Shown: piece after piece, positions 13,650 to 20,975 of the stretch
Layout: the number at the start of each line of letters is the position of its first letter
How positions within the stretch are numbered: the stretch's first letter is position 1
Origin: a virus
IMG/VR virus record: IMGVR_UViG_3300038307_000016
Coordinates: 1-21,716 of that record
Strand: one strand, 5' to 3'
DNA: 21,716 nucleotides
The notes under the pieces: generated by a model
What the model saw: the letters and a program-made list of their open reading frames with translations, nothing else
Databases searched by the model: none
What the model was told of the DNA's origin: nothing
Translations under genes and position numbers: made by a program

Positions 13650-16618
13650 TAGAGTACGGAGCCTCGCTTAATAATGTTGAAGGTTGTTGTGCTATCGAAG
13701 ATAGATTGTGGGTCTGAAATCTCTTCACTATCCTTTAGCTCTAGTAAAGCTCGCATCTCATCTTCTTTAGAGTAGCGATGCTTCGGTACAGAGTCTAGCA
13801 TATAGTCTTGGAATACCCGCGTTGCTCGTATGGTTATGTACCGCTTCGCGGCTTCAGGGACCTCATCGAACTTGAAGAGATATACGACGGTAGCTGTTTC
13901 ACTTAGAGCTGAAGAGAATACAAAAGTATTATTCTCTTTATCATAGAGGCTGCGCTCCCCTGATTCAGGGTTGTGGCGTATCGTGTAGTCACTGCCACTT
14001 ACGTTCACGCTTACGATGGTTTTATCTGAGAGTACGATGTTGTTGGCATCTCTGCCTACACGCATTCCGTTCTCTCCGAAAGGATATGTGGTTAGTTGTC
14101 CAGCAGGGATTCCTGCAGAGCCGCTAGTAGACTGATACTCCATGTTAATTAGATTACCATTACCTGATGCCCCTACGACATCTTGCGTAACTAATACATT
14201 CTTCAGATGCCTAACGTGTTGGTCAAACGGTGTTACTTCTGAACTGTCCACCATGTAATCAGGGTGGTTCGTTGGATACTCATCTAATTCGATAATCCCT
14301 GCCGCATAATAACTAGAGCCTGTCTGTTTTACCTGCGCAGCCGTAACTTTCCAATCAGACGTGGCGTGAGTGTTAGCGAGGTTGATGCCTATAACAACCT
14401 GCTCGGCAAATTGGTCAGCAGTTGTGAAATTAACTCTAGCACCTTCATCAGCTATAGTACCATCTAGGATACTAATGTAGCTTGAGCCTCCGTCCGAGGG
14501 AGTGCTATCTCCTGTAGTGTGGCTAGTGGTCGCTGTAAATGTAAACTTCCATTGAAATCCATTTGCATCAGTAATCCATAGTTGGTCACCTGAGTCTACA
14601 TCATCTTCACAAGAAATCATACCCTGCGCACCTACGCCTGTAGATAACGGGAAGGAAACCTTAGAGTCTGTGTTGAAGTGCCAACCTCTAGCCTGAACCT
14701 CACGGGAGGTAGACATTAGAGTATCTTCAGCCTCCCTAGCTGCTGCGTCTGTGCCTGAGTCAAACACTACCTTAGAGATAGGTTGCTTCTGTATAGACCT
14801 TAATAGCTTGTTCACGGACTCTAGTGTGGATGACTGTGCATCCTCGTCTGTAGTGGTAGCCATCGCAGCCTTCTGTCTCTTCTCGTATGCCAAGAGAACC
14901 TGCAAGGCTTTATCCTCTTCAGAGGCTTTCTCACTTTCTACCCTCTGCTGTTGTTCAGGAGTATCTTTAAGAGTACGGGCTTTTGTTAAAGCTCTTTCTT
15001 TGATGTAAGTCCTTAGAGGCATCCCTAAGTCGCTCAGTGCGTAGATAGAGGTGAATACAGCACCTAACATCGGGAGAGAGAATTTAGAAGAATTTGTATC
15101 TCTATTGCGAAGGCGTTGTGTAGATACTGACTCGTCATACTCAACTGCAAGGTTAAACCCCCGAGCTGATACAGCTACTACATCGTTGCCTACATATAAG
15201 GAAGTACCATCCGCATTTAGGGGGATAGTGACGCCATATCTCGTATTATCATGCCAACCGTGCGACTGCACTTCTTTGCTCGTGGCTAGTAGTAGTTCTT
15301 GAGCTTCTAGTACTACCTTATCTACTCCGAAGTCTAGCATCTGTTGAGTAGCGGGCATCTCGTCCCACTCAGCTAGTATGCGGTTTACAAATTCTAGCTC
15401 TGTAGATGTTACTGTAGATGTAGTAACCACAGCAACTCTGCGCATCTCTGCGTCATGTAGTTGCAAGTCTTTAAGAGCCTGTGCTTCATCCTTAGGTATC
15501 TCAGGAGACACCGCAGAGTTAGGGGCTATCTGTGTACCTAAGTCATCCCTACTCGCTAGTGTGCCTGTACGCTCAGAAGCAATACGAGCAGCGCGTATCT
15601 TTACATAGTTACGCATCGGTTCCGATGTCTCACTAAAGCTGAGGTGTTGAATTACCTTAGCCTGTAGGGACGTTGTTCCGAACCCCGTAGAAGAGTTTGT
15701 GTCTAAGTCTATAAGGTAAGGAGCTGAAGTACCTGTAGTCTCCACATCATCACGGACACCTAAGTTACGCCCCTTCACGGAGACACGCATTGTGTCTACT
15801 TCGACACCGATTGTAGTTGAGGCTGTGAGTGTTTTATATGATGTATTCAACATCCACCCACGGCTTAGCACCTCTCGGTTCACTTCATTAAGTATCTTCT
15901 TAGCTATTACAATCTCTTTCGAGGCGTTGTAGTTAATCTCACGGAGAGTCGTTGGACTCTCTCCCATCGCCATAAGTACGGCACTGACTCCCTCTGTTAA
16001 GGATGTTGAGGTAGTAGTGGTGTCATCTGCTGCTGTGGTCCTTGCAAGTAGGTCAGCATCCCTTGCTATCTTGAGGGCTTCTACTTCATCCTCTTTAGAG
16101 AATGCGTGATGCTCTTGACTTCCAACCATACGGTCTTGGAAGATTCGGGAAGCCTTAATTGTTATGTAACGCTTTACAGCTTCAGGTATACCGAAGAACT
16201 CTAGGTAGTAGCGTAATGAGAGCTGTGAGCTTGCGGGTTTATCCGCTTCAGGAAAAGTTCCTGTACTTCTCTCTAAGTCATAGACTATGCGAGAAGTGGA
16301 GGAACTTCTAAGAGTTAGGAGCCTCCCCCTACAAGCTACTGATATTACATCCTCTCTTGCAAGTATGTAGGTAGAAGCTGTAACCCAATTTAGTAAAGAA
16401 GTAGCATCGTCGGTTTGTAGTCCAATACCAAATACCTCATTAAAGTGCCAATCATCCGTCTGCGTTGCCTTTACAACCTCATCTAATACCTGCTTCGCTA
16501 ATACCACATCACTTGAGCTACCCGCGTCTAGTATTATCTGTGTTGTTGGAAGTTCTCCTATAGATGATAGGATAGTGTTTACAGCGTTAAGCTCGGTATT
16601 GAATACGGGATTGGTCAT
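13649..16618 (-). CDS. Tail tubular protein A (T7 gp11-like), four tandem gp11 domains in one chain
   Basis: This 989-residue protein has four consecutive copies of the gp11 signature; T7 gp11 has about 196 residues with one. Each copy has an N-terminal helix pair (AVNTILSSIGELPTT at 12; VSAVLMAMGESPTT at 211; FVNRILAEWDEMPAT at 410; SVNKLLRSIQKQPIS at 601), a helix ending in a Trp motif (TDDWHFN 54; SRGWMLN 252; SHGWHDN 452; ARGWHFN 643) and a C-terminal helix (IPEAVKRYITIKASRIFQD 144; EPMRNYVKIRAARI 333; MPLRTYIKERALTKA 533; VPEAAKRYITIRATRVFQD 920). Approximate copies are 1-200, 205-397, 403-587 and 596-970. The fourth is interrupted by about 185 residues. gp11 forms the 12-subunit adaptor ring between portal and nozzle. 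The frame is uninterrupted. Its ATG follows the upstream stop by one base (TAATATG); its stop forms TAATG with gp12. Confidence 0.92.
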   Translation of the reverse strand: MTNPVFNTELNAVNTILSSIGELPTTQIILDAGSSSDVVLAKQVLDEVVKATQTDDWHFNEVFGIGLQTDDATSLLNWVTASTYILAREDVISVACRGRLLTLRSSSTSRIVYDLERSTGTFPEADKPASSQLSLRYYLEFFGIPEAVKRYITIKASRIFQDRMVGSQEHHAFSKEDEVEALKIARDADLLARTTAADDTTTTSTSLTEGVSAVLMAMGESPTTLREINYNASKEIVIAKKILNEVNREVLSRGWMLNTSYKTLTASTTIGVEVDTMRVSVKGRNLGVRDDVETTGTSAPYLIDLDTNSSTGFGTTSLQAKVIQHLSFSETSEPMRNYVKIRAARIASERTGTLASRDDLGTQIAPNSAVSPEIPKDEAQALKDLQLHDAEMRRVAVVTTSTVTSTELEFVNRILAEWDEMPATQQMLDFGVDKVVLEAQELLLATSKEVQSHGWHDNTRYGVTIPLNADGTSLYVGNDVVAVSARGFNLAVEYDESVSTQRLRNRDTNSSKFSLPMLGAVFTSIYALSDLGMPLRTYIKERALTKARTLKDTPEQQQRVESEKASEEDKALQVLLAYEKRQKAAMATTTDEDAQSSTLESVNKLLRSIQKQPISKVVFDSGTDAAAREAEDTLMSTSREVQARGWHFNTDSKVSFPLSTGVGAQGMISCEDDVDSGDQLWITDANGFQWKFTFTATTSHTTGDSTPSDGGSSYISILDGTIADEGARVNFTTADQFAEQVVIGINLANTHATSDWKVTAAQVKQTGSSYYAAGIIELDEYPTNHPDYMVDSSEVTPFDQHVRHLKNVLVTQDVVGASGNGNLINMEYQSTSGSAGIPAGQLTTYPFGENGMRVGRDANNIVLSDKTIVSVNVSGSDYTIRHNPESGERSLYDKENNTFVFSSALSETATVVYLFKFDEVPEAAKRYITIRATRVFQDYMLDSVPKHRYSKEDEMRALLELKDSEEISDPQSIFDSTTTFNIIKRGSVL
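13709..16618 (-). repeat. Four protein-level tandem repeats of the gp11 fold
   Basis: Repeat units by approximate base ranges are 16019-16618, 15428-16006, 14858-15412 and 13709-14833. They are recognisable by aligned motifs in the protein but not as DNA repeats, so the duplications are old. Units 1 and 4 are nearest each other in their last helix; units 2 and 3 are more diverged. Ala/Thr/Ser-rich or charged linkers (for example TTAADDTTTTSTS, AMATTTDEDAQSS) join them. Confidence 0.85.
14069..14623 (-). other. Beta-rich insertion in the fourth gp11 domain
   Basis: Residues about 666-850 interrupt the middle sheet region of the fourth gp11 copy. The pattern DQLWITDANGFQWKFTF, then an ASGNGNLINMEY element about 125 residues later, resembles the beta-rich 'time-dependent' modules repeated in large phage tail and fiber proteins (a strand with D-x-G followed by a Phe/Thr strand, then VTQ..GASGN). 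The gp11 fold resumes with the final helix at about 920. Boundaries are estimates. Confidence 0.55.
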
Positions 16619-16619
16619 A

Positions 16620-16991
16620 TTAGAAAGTTATGTATACAGCACCTAACGAGTTAGTAGTTGCGCCTGATACTTTTAAGCGGAAGAATGGGGGCATTGCATT
16701 GCTTGTGATATGTCCTACTGTGTTAGCTTTAGAGTCTACCATGACTCCTTTTGAGGAGGGCACTTCTGCGCTCAAGTGAGTTACCTCGCTAGTAGAACCG
16801 TCAGGATTGACGGAAGGTATACGCACTTCTAACGCAGCGTTAGAGAAGAAGAACACAGCTTTAGCGTCTATTGTGTCATACGTCTGTGTGGACTCGCCTA
16901 CCTCAATGCCTGAAGGTATGCGCCAATACTCAGCTCTCTTACGGAGAACACCTTCGTGGTCTCTTTTCATTACTGTCTTTAGTAAAGTCAT
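16620..16991 (-). CDS. Unknown protein between major capsid and tail tubular A
   Basis: This 123-residue protein has no recognised family. It starts with a basic helix (MTLLKTVMKRDHEGVLRKRAEYWRIP), followed by what looks like an all-beta region (AVFFFSNAALEVRIP, PFFRLKVSGATTNSLGAVYITF). There is no signal peptide or membrane segment. T7 has nothing between gene 10 and gene 11, so this is an extra gene in the head-to-tail part of the operon. A capsid decoration or head-tail completion protein is possible from position alone. The start ATG at 16991 has no strong Shine-Dalgarno sequence; the stop is one base before the gp11-like start. Confidence 0.7.
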   Translation of the reverse strand: MTLLKTVMKRDHEGVLRKRAEYWRIPSGIEVGESTQTYDTIDAKAVFFFSNAALEVRIPSVNPDGSTSEVTHLSAEVPSSKGVMVDSKANTVGHITSNAMPPFFRLKVSGATTNSLGAVYITF

Positions 16992-17009
16992 AGTTTAGTG
17001 TAGGAATGA

Positions 17010-17029
17010 GGGGCATCAAAAGATACCCC
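17010..17029 (-). terminator. Hairpin after the major capsid gene, possible terminator or processing site
   Basis: On the minus strand the spacer after the capsid stop reads GGGGTATC-TTTT-GATGCCCC, an 8-base-pair stem with one G-T wobble and a four-base loop. It is preceded by a T-rich stretch and followed by TCATTCC, so there is no classic 3' U tract. T7 has its late terminator at the same place, just after gene 10. This could be a leaky terminator that lowers downstream expression, an RNase III-type cut or an mRNA-stabilising 3' end. Confidence 0.5.
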
Positions 17030-17048
17030 CCAAAAATAATAGCTAGTA

Positions 17049-18074
17049 TTAAGTAGCGTTTACAAGTGAGTAAGCAGCTTCAGGACGGAGCATTCCGTGA
17101 CCCATAGCATACTTAGCTACCATCAGCGTACCTTGTCTCTCGATTTGGTATTCAGCTTCCATTGACAAGTCACGAAGCTTTACAGTTCCAACGGCTGACT
17201 TATGGAATATTACACCTTTAAGCTTTGCAGTTGCTGCATCAGTGGTGTAAGTGTTGTTAGCACCTTCATAGATTGTATCTGCGCCGCCTACTTGGTCCAC
17301 AGTTGGTAAGTGAGCAGTCTTGTAGATTTCAAAACCTGCAATCATTGGAACCTTACCTGAACCGAAGCCTGAGCCGCCGATGTCGGAGTTAGCAACAGTA
17401 GTAGTGATGTCAAATCCTACTGAACCATTACTGATTAGGTTGTAGTATAATGTAGGGTTCATTACAATATAACGGTCTTCATCAGGGATACCTGCGATAT
17501 CCATTTTTGAAGCCGCTTCGAACAGAGCTGAAACCAACGCTGCTGATGTAATAGCACTATCTGCTACACCTGTAGCGTGTGTGCCGATTTCAATAGTACC
17601 ACCACCCGCAGCTTGCGGAGCAGTTTCTCCCGCTTGGGAAGCTTCTGCAATTACTGATAGTAGATGTTCGTCAGCGCGTTTAGATAGAGCATAGCCCATC
17701 TTGCGACTGTACTCTGAACGGTAATCATAGTGATTCTTAGCCTCATCTAAACTGTCAATAAAGGCAGTTGAGACAAGCAAATCATCAATGTGGATTAGAC
17801 GCTCGTTGTGCTTAAAGTCTTCAAACTCGCCGCCCGCAGGGGTAGCCTCGATAAGAGAATTTCCAGGGGTGTGGTACTGCGCGTTAGTAGTACCGATGAC
17901 GGGGAATTGTGCCGACTTACCTTGTGAGATAGTACGGACTGTGTGTAGAGGCATCATTATGTTCGATGTTTCGAACGCTGTAATGACTTCTCCTGAGAAT
18001 TGCTTCAAGAATAGGGCGTTTGTATTCGTCCCATCTCCTGCTGCATCACCCAAGCGTGATAGTGGTAATGACAT
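17049..18074 (-). CDS. Major capsid protein (T7 gp10A-like)
   Basis: This 341-residue protein is very close to the length of T7 gp10A (344). Conserved landmarks include FETSNIMMPLHTVRTISQGK and SAQFPVIGTTNAQYHTPG in the N-terminal part, then ERLIHIDDLLVSTAFIDSLD and the NHYDYRSEYSRKMG helix, all in the T7 capsid order. It builds the icosahedral shell around the scaffold. The gene has its own 120-base leader and a strong ribosome binding site (AGGAG six bases before the ATG), and is followed by a hairpin, consistent with the highest expression in the block. No slippage site for a second, longer capsid form is evident near the end. Confidence 0.96.
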   Translation of the reverse strand: MSLPLSRLGDAAGDGTNTNALFLKQFSGEVITAFETSNIMMPLHTVRTISQGKSAQFPVIGTTNAQYHTPGNSLIEATPAGGEFEDFKHNERLIHIDDLLVSTAFIDSLDEAKNHYDYRSEYSRKMGYALSKRADEHLLSVIAEASQAGETAPQAAGGGTIEIGTHATGVADSAITSAALVSALFEAASKMDIAGIPDEDRYIVMNPTLYYNLISNGSVGFDITTTVANSDIGGSGFGSGKVPMIAGFEIYKTAHLPTVDQVGGADTIYEGANNTYTTDAATAKLKGVIFHKSAVGTVKLRDLSMEAEYQIERQGTLMVAKYAMGHGMLRPEAAYSLVNAT

Positions 18075-18194
18075 TTAAAACTCCTGTGGGTTATGTCGTT
18101 AAAAGAAAAATTAGTTAGAAATAGAACACTGCTTAGGTTGTAGAGTTATCCTTCGTAAAGGGCTAAACACTTACACTTAGTTCTGCAACATCAC
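18075..18194 (-). promoter_or_regulatory. Leader of the major capsid gene with strong ribosome binding site
   Basis: This is the longest gap in the late block. The sequence AGGAG (18081-18085, minus strand) lies six bases before the capsid ATG. Upstream there are short repeated TGTAAGTG words (18168-18175 and 18192-18199) and a weak four-base-pair hairpin (18150-18161). I see no convincing bacterial -10/-35 pair and no phage-type promoter consensus, although a promoter here would be expected by analogy with T7 gene 10. Confidence 0.55.
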
Positions 18195-18938
18195 TTACAT
18201 GATGTTTGAGTTTGCGAGCTTGCGTTTTACAGTCTCGCGGAATGCAGAGTCTTGAGCGTACTTAGGATTAGCCATGTCTCTCTTCATTTCTGCTAGAGAG
18301 GAATAAGCTACGACTCCTGAGCCGCCTGTCTTACCCTGCATTAGGTTTGGTTGAGTGCCGTTCTCCATTTGGTGACGAGCTTGTAAGCCCTTTACCGCAC
18401 TCATTGTTTGGTTCATATCTCCTGAATTAACAGCCGCATCGAACACGGCAACCTCTTCAGCGGAGAATGTTTCGGAAGCCCATTGAGTCATAGCTGTGTA
18501 TTGCTCTTCGCCTCCGACTTGACTGAATACAGTCTGTGTGTGTTGGGTAATCATTGCCTGCTGCCCTGCAATGTAGTTATCCACCATGTCTTTAGATATA
18601 CCCTTAGCTTCTAGACCTGCATAGTCTGATTCCTCTAGCTGACCATTCTCAGCAAAGCGGTCAGAGTAGAACTGCATATCATTATTACTAACGGTCCCCT
18701 CAATCGCGGGGGCTTCCTCTGTTGGAGTACCTAACTTGCCTTCTAGTTCCTTATAGGCTGCCGCCATCTCTTCAGGAGAATTGAACTTCTCAGGAAGGTA
18801 ATCAGGACGGTCTGCCGCTGCTTCAGTCTCAGCCACTTCCGAAATAACTTCGGCAGCTTGAGCTTCGGCAGCTTGTTGTTCAGGACTTAAAGAGCCTGTT
18901 TCCTCGAAAGGAACTTCTACTGATTGAGTTTCACCCAT
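18195..18938 (-). CDS. Capsid assembly scaffold protein (T7 gp9-like)
   Basis: This is a 247-residue acidic helical protein. I choose the ATG at 18938: it lies just after the portal stop, with AGAGGG (18950-18955) eleven bases upstream, whereas the longer frame to 19010 would run back through the portal end with an unlikely basic Asn-rich leader. The segment RPDYLPEKFNSPEEMAAAYK (about 44-63) is typical of phage scaffold proteins, as is the C-terminal end with SSLAEMKRDMANPKYAQD before a basic helix that usually contacts the capsid subunit. T7 gp9 has about 307 residues. It guides procapsid assembly between portal and capsid genes and leaves before DNA packaging. Confidence 0.9.
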   Translation of the reverse strand: MGETQSVEVPFEETGSLSPEQQAAEAQAAEVISEVAETEAAADRPDYLPEKFNSPEEMAAAYKELEGKLGTPTEEAPAIEGTVSNNDMQFYSDRFAENGQLEESDYAGLEAKGISKDMVDNYIAGQQAMITQHTQTVFSQVGGEEQYTAMTQWASETFSAEEVAVFDAAVNSGDMNQTMSAVKGLQARHQMENGTQPNLMQGKTGGSGVVAYSSLAEMKRDMANPKYAQDSAFRETVKRKLANSNIM

Positions 18939-18942
18939 GTTT

Positions 18943-20499
18943 TTATTCGCCCTCTTGTGGAGGGGCTTGGTTTTGTTGTTGTTGGAGTTGCGCGGAGTCA
19001 GTAACTGCATCCATCGCTTTAGGACCTAACTGCTGCATCATTGCTTGCTGTTGGGCTTGTTGAGCTTCTTGTTGTAGCTCTTCCTGTGACTTGATTAAGC
19101 CTTTAGTATCAATGCCAAGTGCCGCCGCTCTGCGGTCTAGGTACTCTGACATATTAACGAACTGCTGTACAGCTTCAGGTCCAAGTATCTGTCCGATGCC
19201 TGCAACGAAACTATCTAGTTTGTTCAAGTCATTGCCTCTTCCAAGAGCCTCAATGCCTGTAACCACCATAGGCTTAACCATGTTCTTAGGCATCTTAGGT
19301 AGCCGCCCTGATGACTGCATACGTTGCATGACAATCTTCACTAGGGGAAGTTGGAACTCCTGAGATAGAACTGAATAGATACCACCAAGCTGACGCTCGA
19401 TAGCTTGTGTTACTAGACGTACTTCCTCTGCGGTAACTCGTTCAGCTTTACGGATAGCTGCTTCAGTTAGCATGAAAGCATAATTCAATCGTTCTTGAAT
19501 CTGATTGATAGTCTCAAAGGCTATGCGGAAGTCTGCGTGTTTCTGTGTCTGTAACACTGTAACATCTGCTGCGCTTCCGTCAATGATAGCACCGTTAGCG
19601 GCTGTGGCTATCTTGGACTTTCGGGTAGTTCCGTTAGGAGCTACAAGGAACAGAAGCTTTGCCGCTGCTGCTGAACCTTCCACAATGGATTGAGTCAAGC
19701 CCTCAAGCGATTGTAAATCCCCTAGGTACTCTTCTACATATCCTCTACCGTAATCCTCACCATCAATGCGATTAAGGCGCAGAGCCATGAATGGACTCTT
19801 ATCCTTAGGGTAGGAACCTTCAGACCCCCCCAAACGGACACCACCAATCTCTTGATACACTTCGACATTTTCAGAATCAGTTGTAGTTATGGAGGTATAT
19901 AGGCTGACGGTATCAACGTCTGAGGGCGTTTCTGAAGTTTGCGCTTCTTCAGGGACTTGTTCTTTAGCAATATCTTCTTTTATGACGATACGCTGAACAT
20001 TCCCCATCGGGTCTCGTGTAATAACGAAACGGTCTAGGTGGAACACTCTCATGTGTCCTTCCTTCGGTACTTGTAGGAGTACATTACCTGAAACAATCAG
20101 ATGCTTCAAGGCTTCAAACAACCCTACTCTGAAGTTATTACCTTCAATCTCTTTATGGATATTACGTTCCATCTCAGAGAGTGCGGTAGAAACTTCAGTC
20201 TTTACCTCTTCAATGCCTTCCATCTCAGCCTTTGCCTTCTCATCTAACATTAGACGGAAGAAGGGAGCGTTAGGTGGCAACAAGCTCATCAGCAACGCAG
20301 AGCTGAGGTTATTAACACCTCGCGCACCAACGCTTTGATAAGGGGTCTTCAGTGATTCCGAAGATTTATCACCCGCCTCAGTTACAAGGGTAGGGATAGT
20401 TAGCTTCGATGCCTCACGCGCTCGGTCTAGGTATGGTGAACGGTTCCCCTGTTGCTTCTCATACCAAGCCTCAGCGGTTACAATATCTACTTCAACCAT
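18943..20499 (-). CDS. Portal / head-tail connector protein (T7 gp8-like)
   Basis: This 518-residue protein compares with 536 in T7 gp8. The N-terminal region (about 51-83) has TPYQSVGARGVNNLSSALLM and SLLPPNAPFFRLML, the hallmark of the podovirus portal family. Later landmarks include GNVLLQVPKEGHMRVFHLDR, GRGYVEEYLGDLQSLEGLTQ and AIRKAERVTAEEVRLVTQAI, in T7 order. The C terminus is Gln-rich (QQEAQQAQQQAMMQQ). Twelve copies form the ring at the packaging vertex, on which the gp11-like adaptor docks. The ATG shares a base with the stop of the preceding small gene (TAATG, 20501-20497). Confidence 0.96.
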   Translation of the reverse strand: MVEVDIVTAEAWYEKQQGNRSPYLDRAREASKLTIPTLVTEAGDKSSESLKTPYQSVGARGVNNLSSALLMSLLPPNAPFFRLMLDEKAKAEMEGIEEVKTEVSTALSEMERNIHKEIEGNNFRVGLFEALKHLIVSGNVLLQVPKEGHMRVFHLDRFVITRDPMGNVQRIVIKEDIAKEQVPEEAQTSETPSDVDTVSLYTSITTTDSENVEVYQEIGGVRLGGSEGSYPKDKSPFMALRLNRIDGEDYGRGYVEEYLGDLQSLEGLTQSIVEGSAAAAKLLFLVAPNGTTRKSKIATAANGAIIDGSAADVTVLQTQKHADFRIAFETINQIQERLNYAFMLTEAAIRKAERVTAEEVRLVTQAIERQLGGIYSVLSQEFQLPLVKIVMQRMQSSGRLPKMPKNMVKPMVVTGIEALGRGNDLNKLDSFVAGIGQILGPEAVQQFVNMSEYLDRRAAALGIDTKGLIKSQEELQQEAQQAQQQAMMQQLGPKAMDAVTDSAQLQQQQNQAPPQEGE

Positions 20500-20684
20500 T
20501 AACTCGGTATGTTAAGTCCTCTACGCGGAATGACTAAAGAGCCTTTACCACGTCGGCGTCTACCGAACTGACCTGTACCTGCCGCTTCGGGATTCTCCAC
20601 TCTTCGCGCTAATGGCTCAGGTGGCTTAGGAGCAGGAGGAGCCTCAGGAATCTCAGGCATCTTAGGGGCAGAACCCATGCACAT
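20499..20684 (-). CDS. T7 gp7.3-like small tail assembly protein
   Basis: This 61-residue protein starts at the ATG at 20684, which overlaps the stop of the 33-residue gene as TAATG; a TTG at 20726 would add 14 residues but is unlikely. The N terminus is Pro-rich (MPEIPEAPPAPKPPEPLARR) and the C terminus is RRRRGKGSLVIPRRGLNIPS. The basic patch followed by G-K-x-S-L and G-(L/I)-N-I at the end parallels the C terminus of T7 gp7.3, which also lies directly upstream of the portal and is a tail-associated assembly protein. Similar small Pro-rich proteins precede the portal in many podoviruses. Probably mostly disordered. Confidence 0.68.
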   Translation of the reverse strand: MCMGSAPKMPEIPEAPPAPKPPEPLARRVENPEAAGTGQFGRRRRGKGSLVIPRRGLNIPS

Positions 20685-20785
20685 TATAGTACAAACGTTC
20701 CTAGAAGAACGCCTAGAGTAAACCAAACAATACTAGCAGTGTGCTTAGTACCGAAATCTTTAAGGTAAGTTGAGAAAGCTGACAT
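20684..20785 (-). CDS. 33-residue predicted single-span membrane peptide
   Basis: A short frame from ATG at 20785 to TAA at 20684-20686 fills the gap between two neighbours. It encodes a polar N terminus (MSAFSTYLKDFGTKHT) followed by a hydrophobic segment (ASIVWFTLGVLLGTFVL) to the end. The start is one base after the upstream stop (TAATATG) and the stop overlaps the next start (TAATG), the same junction types used by the certain genes here; that is the main evidence that it is real. There is no strong binding site, so it would depend on coupling. Function unknown; small membrane peptides in this position could affect the host membrane or lysis. Confidence 0.55.
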   Translation of the reverse strand: MSAFSTYLKDFGTKHTASIVWFTLGVLLGTFVL

Positions 20786-20786
20786 A

Positions 20787-20975
20787 TTATTTATCGAAGA
20801 TAGTTTCATTCTGCATCTTATAGATTTCAAGAAATAAATCTACTACAGACTGACGCCCAACATTATACCATACTTCTCGGTCAGTATCGGATAAGTTAGG
20901 TAAATCCTTAGGTATTAGTTCTACAAGTGCCTTGACTTGTTCTTTGGTTATTATAGGAAATGATTCTTTTAGCAT
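20787..20975 (-). CDS. Small unknown protein upstream of the portal block
   Basis: This is a 62-residue, mostly helical, soluble protein with no recognised family. It begins MLKESFPIITKEQVKALVEL and has a conserved-looking core (DTDREVWYNVGRQSVVDLFL) with no catalytic motif, signal peptide or membrane span. The ATG overlaps the phosphoesterase stop (TGATG, 20977-20973), which supports both the start and co-expression. The gene is in the operon that leads to the portal, so a minor assembly or host-takeover role are both open. Confidence 0.65.
   Translation of the reverse strand: MLKESFPIITKEQVKALVELIPKDLPNLSDTDREVWYNVGRQSVVDLFLEIYKMQNETIFDK

Noticed and set aside
17049-17110. Frameshift producing a longer capsid form as in T7 gp10B
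   Set aside because: No slippery run near the capsid end, and the spacer soon meets stops and the hairpin.
18150-18161. CCTT-TACG-AAGG hairpin in the capsid leader
   Set aside because: Only four base pairs with a T-A closing pair; likely chance.
18086-18194. Sigma-70 promoter in the capsid leader
   Set aside because: TTGCAG and AT-rich stretches occur but no -10 box stands at a sensible distance.
18939-19010. Longer start for the scaffold protein (overlapping the portal end)
   Set aside because: It would add a basic, Asn-rich leader encoded inside the portal gene; the ATG at 18938 follows the portal stop and has AGAGGG upstream.
20685-20726. TTG start for the gp7.3-like protein
   Set aside because: It lies inside the 33-residue gene and gives a leader unlike the family; the ATG at 20684 matches the coupling pattern.
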